Positions 59,201 to 64,000 of a stretch of DNA of 64,000 bases are shown here, one piece after another. The notes under the pieces were generated by a model that was given only the letters and a program-made list of their open reading frames with translations, did no database searches and was not told where the DNA came from. Position 1 is the stretch's first letter, and every line of letters starts with the position of its first letter. Source of the stretch: Talaromyces rugulosus (taxonomy: Eukaryota; Ascomycota; Eurotiomycetes; Eurotiales; Trichocomaceae); contig NC_049565.1 in the NCBI RefSeq assembly GCF_013368755.1, forward strand, positions 4,092,001 through 4,156,000, in the 5' to 3' direction. Position numbers and translations under genes: made by a program.

Positions 59201-60669
59201 TCCAGCACCAGGTTTGACAATTTAGAACACGGTGACTCAAAAAAGCATTTCTTTCCACGGATAGTCTTATTTAAAGTTTCCCACAATAGACCTTCGATTT
59301 TCCTGAGTTTCTCTGTGCTTCCTGATGCTGCCAGTGATATCGGTGTCTCGCCCTCCTTGGTCGTGGCAAGGACTATTTTCAGATTATCCGAACCATTCCT
59401 GGGTGGTTCTTCTAGCCACTTCAAAAGATATTTGACTAGGTCTAGATGTCCATACCTGACTGCCAGATGTAAAGGGGTGACGCCTTCATCATCAAGGTCT
59501 AGTATGCCGTTCCTTTCCTCGAGGAAGTATTTCATCATGTCGATATTACCTCCTAACGCAGCTATATGCATCCAGGACACTTCTGATTTGTTCCTTTGGA
59601 TTTCCCATTGCTTTATTTTCTTACACTCCTCTATCATTCTCGCGGAGCCATTGAGGATAGCCCAGTACATGATTGCCTTCATATGCTGGTTGATCTTGTC
59701 TTCAAGGGTTTTTTTTCTCAATATTCGACGTAGAAGAAACGAGTTAATCCACATTGCATTTATTTCATCTGGGATGTAAACTTCGTCTTTGGCCCAGGAG
59801 TAAGGAAAGTACAGCGTTTGTATCGTTTCCAAAACTTGAAGAAACATTGAAGGACTTTTTGATAATGCCGCGGAATGTAATGGCAACCGGTATAGATCGT
59901 CTTTTAGATTGAGAACAGCCTTCAAAGTGCTGAAATTATTGTCCGCATTTGATAACTTCACGAGAAGCAATTGAAGAGTTTTTTCGTCTCCTCTCATGCA
60001 GACAATGTGGAGTGCAGTTAGCTTGCTATAAGTAGCCGCCGTGATATTTGCCCCATTGTCTAGTAAAAATTCGAAGACATTATAATGACCATTCCAAACA
60101 GCAACAAGAAGTGCTGTTGCGCCATCACGTTCGGATCTTTCCTCAAGAAGATGGCTTCCACCCTTAAAGAGGATTTTGAGAATGTCAAGGTGCCCAAACC
60201 TAGCAGCTATGAAAAAGGGGGTTTCGCCTTCGAAAGTTTTGGCAGAAATATCTGCATCTCGATTTAGAAGCTCTTGAACAATGTCAGGTTTGCCTAACGC
60301 TGCTGCGAGTATCAAAGGAGTAACGCCCTCAATTTCGAAATGCTCATAATTATCACCATAGTCATCACGAAAATGATAGTCAAATCTAACATTGACGTCT
60401 TCTCGGTCGTTAAACAGCTCCCCCACCTTCTGGAGATTGTCGTCCTCGATTGCTTCGATGAGTTCTAGTAGCCATTTGTCTTGAACACTCTTAGTTGAGA
60501 AACTATTGTCGTCGTATTCAGTAGTATATTCATGGACACCTTCCTCGGAATTTCGTTCGACATTTTCCTCGGTGTCAGAAGGGGAGGTAGCCTAGATTTA
60601 ATTAGTAAAAAACAAAATAAAAAATGAAGCCCTCGACCAACCTACGACATTCTCTGTTTTGCCCTCCAT
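56223..60669 (-). CDS. Ankyrin-repeat protein with CorA-like membrane domain
   Basis: Ten exons give about 1,312 aa: 60669-60646, 60591-58567, 58501-58487, 58437-58303, 58246-58139, 58083-57594, 57526-57294, 57243-56647, 56591-56486 and 56428-56223. The N-terminal half has ankyrin repeats (for example GVTPLILAAALGKPDIVQEL, GETPFFIAARFGHLDILKIL, GVTPLHLAVRYGHLDLVKYL). The middle carries the conserved block of this family: LIWTHIPLNN, then RPLAQFVRRSW, KHYMKPQC, LALYMPYISW, FMTLDQYYYASLDN and LWLWILDE. A Lys/Glu-rich low-complexity insertion lies between the last two. The C-terminus resembles CorA channels: a long helix (NSLEALLDLKQKQANISEAK), then TM1 (TIMVFTAVTILFLPASFLTSLF), a short loop, and TM2 (GGSLGVSTFFMAIAFGA). 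The CorA GMN signature is missing (ALNISSFP instead). A 15-nt exon supplies LRYIE. Function unknown. Confidence 0.85.
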
Positions 60670-61980
60670 GATGAGATGGGATCAAATGGGATCAAATTAT
60701 GGTTGTAATACCTATTGGTTCTCGACGTTTGTGGTTGCAGCCGGGTTACGCCAAGCCTTGTAACACACCCCCAACACTAACCGGGATATTATAGCTAGAA
60801 TGGCAGCCAAGCCATGTAAATAACCAGGTTATTTGCCGCCTTATGTGCGCTTGAGTTACTGTAATCTAATACCATCTCAGTCTCAATGAGAAAGACGGTG
60901 AGAAAGGCGGCGTTATAAAAATAACAGAATTCTTAATAAAATTCGAATAATTCATATAATTCTAAATAAATGATTAATATTTTCATATATAGAATCTATA
61001 ATAATTAGGTGAATACAAGTTTGATGAGATAAAAATAACGATCATGTAATAATTCAATATTTCATGCAGCCAGCCGTCGCCGTTGGAAATTGAGAGTGTC
61101 TCCAACCACATTCCCCGCGAATCATGGCGTTTGCTCGGGGTTGGAGTCGAGGCAGTGTTGCACAGAGTATGACAAACTGAATTAATGGCTCTTACCAAGA
61201 AACCATTCCTAAGGGGTCTAGATGTCCCCATTTTCGATGACTCGGCAGAGTATGTAGTACTAGACCTTAAATGTTGTTTACCATTGTACCAAAAATGGAC
61301 CCATTGGTGGGAATTTTTGCTGCAACAAAAGGTCATTGGTTTATTGAGTAGCCATTCTATGGCTTACCACAGGAGCTAACACATAAAAACACATTAAATG
61401 ACTGTACAACAAGGCCTCCGAAAGATATAGTTCATCGGTTTGTTGGTGCCTGATTTCTCAGGCAATTAACGCACGGGCGCTGGCGGCCCCACATGAGGAG
61501 GTCGCACATCTCTCTTCCTCCTCACAAGAATCAAAGAATATTTCCCCTGGAACATCTAGATATTCCATTCATGCAAGTCCGCGTATAACTAAGAGCAAAA
61601 ATAGTACATATTAATAACGTTGAGAACAACATTGAATCGTGCTTGTGGTTAAGCATTAACTAAGCATTGACGCTAGCCGCATGCGGAGAAGGAACGAGAA
61701 GCCGCATCACGTGAAAGGGGCCGAAGCCAAAATAGAACCACAATTCCCAAAAACGGACTAAAGGCATCCTTTTTGACCCAGTTAGAGACGATCGATCGCC
61801 CGACCCCAAAACATGACTAAGCCGTCTGTTTCGGAGCGGAGCTGGCACTATCGCAGGGGAAGAATCGATTGTGCAGCAATGTCGTTTTTCCTTTATTATC
61901 ATTATTGATTGTCATCAAACCGCGCGAGGTTGCCTGCGCTACTTCCCTTACCAAGCCCTGGCCGGGCTTAAAACGTCAGT
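60670..61980. promoter_or_regulatory. Divergent region between ankyrin gene and GT34 gene
   Basis: 1.3 kb. Next to the ankyrin gene is a 17-bp palindrome AAATAACC-A-GGTTATTT (60818-60834). A very AT-rich block follows at about 60,905-61,020. A TCACGTGA E-box is at 61707-61714, about 270 bp before the GT34 start. No gene is supported; the 117-codon frame at 60983-61336 has no recognisable content. Confidence 0.5.
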
Positions 61981-63274
61981 ATGCCACAGGGTTTCACCAG
62001 ACGGGCGATTGGAGGGCTGCTGGCAGCTGGCATTCTCCTGATTATCTGGCGCACTTCTCAGTACCAACAACAACCTCTAAGATCCTCCATTCTCCACGGC
62101 CACGGCTCTGATACGACGACCCCCAATACTCAGAACGGCGATGTGCAAATTCCCGGCGTTAAGATTCCGGATGTCAACATTCCTGATGTTAAGGCTCCCG
62201 ACGTGAAGACCCCCGACGTCAAGCCTAGCGATCCCAAACCCGAAGCTCCCAAAACCGGAGATCACAAAACCACCGAAGTCCCACGGCGACGCGTCGGCAA
62301 GGTGTCGATGTTGTACGGCTATGAGAATTGGTACTACGAGCGAGCCCTGGAGAGTCACAAGCGACACGCAGACCGATGGAACTACCCAATGCACATCCTC
62401 GAAGAGGAAATCTCTGTGGGGTATTGGAACAAACCGAACTATGTGCTGTCGCTCATCATTCAAGAGCTTACAAAGCCGCCCGATGAACAACTGGAGTGGT
62501 TGATGTGAGTTTTTTCTCTCTCTCTCTCTCTCTGAAAATTGGATCTAGGCTGATTTCTGTAGGTGGGTTGATGCCGACTCGATCATCATCAACCCTGCGA
62601 TCCCCGCCGATATCTTCCTCCCACCCGCCGACATGTCGGAAATCCATTTCGTCTCTTCGAAAGACCAAAATGGGCTCAATACTGGAATTGTGTTTTTCCA
62701 CGTGCACTCGTGGACCATCAGCTTCCTGATCGAGGTCCTCGCCTTCCCTCTCTATTTCCCCGACTGGGATTTGGGGGTTTCAGCCGACCAGCAAGCGATG
62801 GCTGCGATCATGACCAAAACCACGGTTGGCCCCGAGGGCCACGGCTACGCGGACGGAATGGTCTATCTTCCGCGACCATGGATCAATACCTACGAATGGC
62901 ATCATGACTACGAAGGGAAAAAGGGAGACATGCTGGTCCATTTCCCGGGCCTCCAGGAAGACCGATGGCCGCATATGCAAAAATGGATCGAAATCGTGGA
63001 AAAGACCCCACTCGAATGGGAAGTGCCGCTGCACGAGACTGTCTACCCTGACCTGACCCGTGAATTCTGGGTCAAATTCCGGGCTGCCCGGGACCTTGCT
63101 AGAAAGGTTGAGAATGAGCTCTCTGCCGCGAAACCGGGCACTCGAGTTGCTGCGCGAGAGGACGCAGTGAAGGCACTGCGAGACGCTCTGCGGCAGCATG
63201 CCGACGAGCCCGAGCTTCTTCAGGAACGTGTTGATGGATTGCAAGCCGCCATCCGGACAGACGCCTCTAGGTGA
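61981..63274 (+). CDS. GT34-family Golgi glycosyltransferase (Gma12/Mnn10-like)
   Basis: Exons 61981-62504 and 62563-63274 give 411 aa, a type II membrane protein. After a short basic tail (MPQGFTRR) comes a signal-anchor (AIGGLLAAGILLIIW). A stem contains tandem PDVK-like repeats (IPGVK, IPDVN, IPDVK, APDVK, TPDVK). The catalytic domain shows VSMLYGYENWYYERALESH, the metal-binding DxD in WVDADSIIINP (formed by splicing), LNTGIVFFHVHSW, SADQQAM and LVHFPGLQEDRW. All are typical of GT34. Such enzymes add alpha-1,2-galactose or alpha-mannose to glycans in the Golgi. The last codon before TGA sits inside a perfect GTGAGT donor, so a longer C-terminus is possible. The intron holds a (CT)n microsatellite. 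Confidence 0.9.
62511..62533. repeat. (CT)n microsatellite in the GT34 intron
   Basis: About ten CT units directly after the 5' splice site. Likely polymorphic between strains; the intron remains 58 nt in this sequence. Confidence 0.7.
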
Positions 63275-64000
63275 GTATTCTGTACTACGTTTTTTTTTTT
63301 GGGGAGGTTTTGGGTTTCCTTGGTTCTTCGGTTATTTGAACATCATATATGACTGGGCTTGGTATGTACATTTTTGGGCGCTCAGCCAAGTGGATAAAAT
63401 GATCTTTGTGTGTAAATATACTTTTTGGAGGCTACTGGATGGAGTTAGATCTTGCGATTATAATCCATTTTATTTCTTCTACGCATTGCTTGATTATCCA
63501 CAAACAGAACACGTCTGCGCGATTGTTTCCAACGCCTGACTCAGGTAGACACTGTGGCGTGTGATGTATGCGTCATGGCTTGCTGCAGAGCGTGGCCGGG
63601 CCGATAAGATAAGCAATTTTTTTGTTCTCTACTCTCACCTTCACGTGTTTATGCGAGGTTGACTGTGGGCACTGGGAAGTTGGATGTTACTGTAGCTTGT
63701 CCACATGAAAATCGCAATCTCGACCACACCGTGTGCTCGTCTTCAGGAATTGCCATCCCACCGACTGGGCGCCTCGACACTGGACAGCTCCGATATAGGA
63801 CCATCCCACGGAATTTGGCCAGTTCTCGACTCTCTCAACTTATTAACAGCCACTTAGGCTTGCTGGAAAGGTAATCGGCATCGCCCTATCAGAACACACA
63901 TTAGCAGCCGCTCGATAGCAAACTGGAAAACAGGAAATGGCACGTTATGCCGGTCAGCGCCTAATCGAAGATCATAGTTGCAATGGGGCCGTCTGGCATC
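63275..64000. other. Right-end region without a clear gene
   Basis: The 3' region of the GT34 gene, then unassigned sequence. A possible extra GT34 exon would lie at about 63508-63606. A CACGTG is at 63642-63647. The 71-codon frame at 63659-63874 has no recognisable content. A gene starting to the right of the window may have its promoter here. Confidence 0.5.

Overview
The window is nuclear DNA of a filamentous ascomycete, most likely a member of the Eurotiales (Aspergillus/Penicillium/Talaromyces type). The reasons are small introns (about 46-90 nt) with GTRNGT donors and CTRAY-type branch points, an mtEF-G1, a threonine dehydratase, a PP-Z phosphatase and an ankyrin/CorA-like protein of the kinds found in that order, and a gene every 2-3 kb on both strands. 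I cannot fix the genus. There are no phages, CRISPR arrays, rRNA genes or recognisable tRNA genes, and I see no intact transposon. Twenty-three protein genes are supported, 22 complete and one cut by the left edge. I reassembled introns by hand, and all spliced lengths are multiples of three.

1-13.5 kb is rich in mitochondrial functions. It holds the tail of an ABHD12-like hydrolase, mitochondrial elongation factor G1, mitochondrial ribosomal protein bL36m (three exons, easily missed), threonine dehydratase ILV1, a Zn2Cys6 regulator behind a 2.5 kb empty region, the HIG1 protein RCF1 and an LYRM2-like LYR protein (four exons, easily missed).

13.8-31.5 kb is mostly housekeeping: a DUF7730-type protein, a MEMO1-family protein, a small conserved fungal protein, the LSM-fold NatC subunit NAA38, the N-myristoylatable phosphatase PP-Z, a GPI-anchored cell-surface protein, a 3-beta-HSD-like dehydrogenase, an SRPK-like kinase and the U3 processome WD40 protein UTP4.

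32.1-41.0 kb is the most 'accessory' part. Four oxidoreductases sit side by side and end in a Zn2Cys6 regulator: a PRISE/SirQ-like reductase, a GRE2/DFR-like reductase, an AMID-like FAD oxidoreductase and a PaxM-like FAD monooxygenase. This looks like a small catabolic or tailoring cluster without a backbone synthase inside the window. A CGGAGGAACTT element occurs in the promoters of the FAD genes and, inverted, of the regulator.

42.6-43.9 kb carries a G1/S-type cyclin, followed upstream by 8.2 kb with no gene I can support (43.9-52.1 kb). That stretch holds a pyrimidine-rich tract, a group of ACGGTAC repeats and homopolymer runs.

52.1-64 kb holds an HSL-type esterase, a second GRE2/DFR-like reductase, a ten-exon ankyrin-repeat/CorA-like membrane protein of about 1,312 aa, and a GT34 Golgi glycosyltransferase. 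The right end is non-coding as far as I can read.
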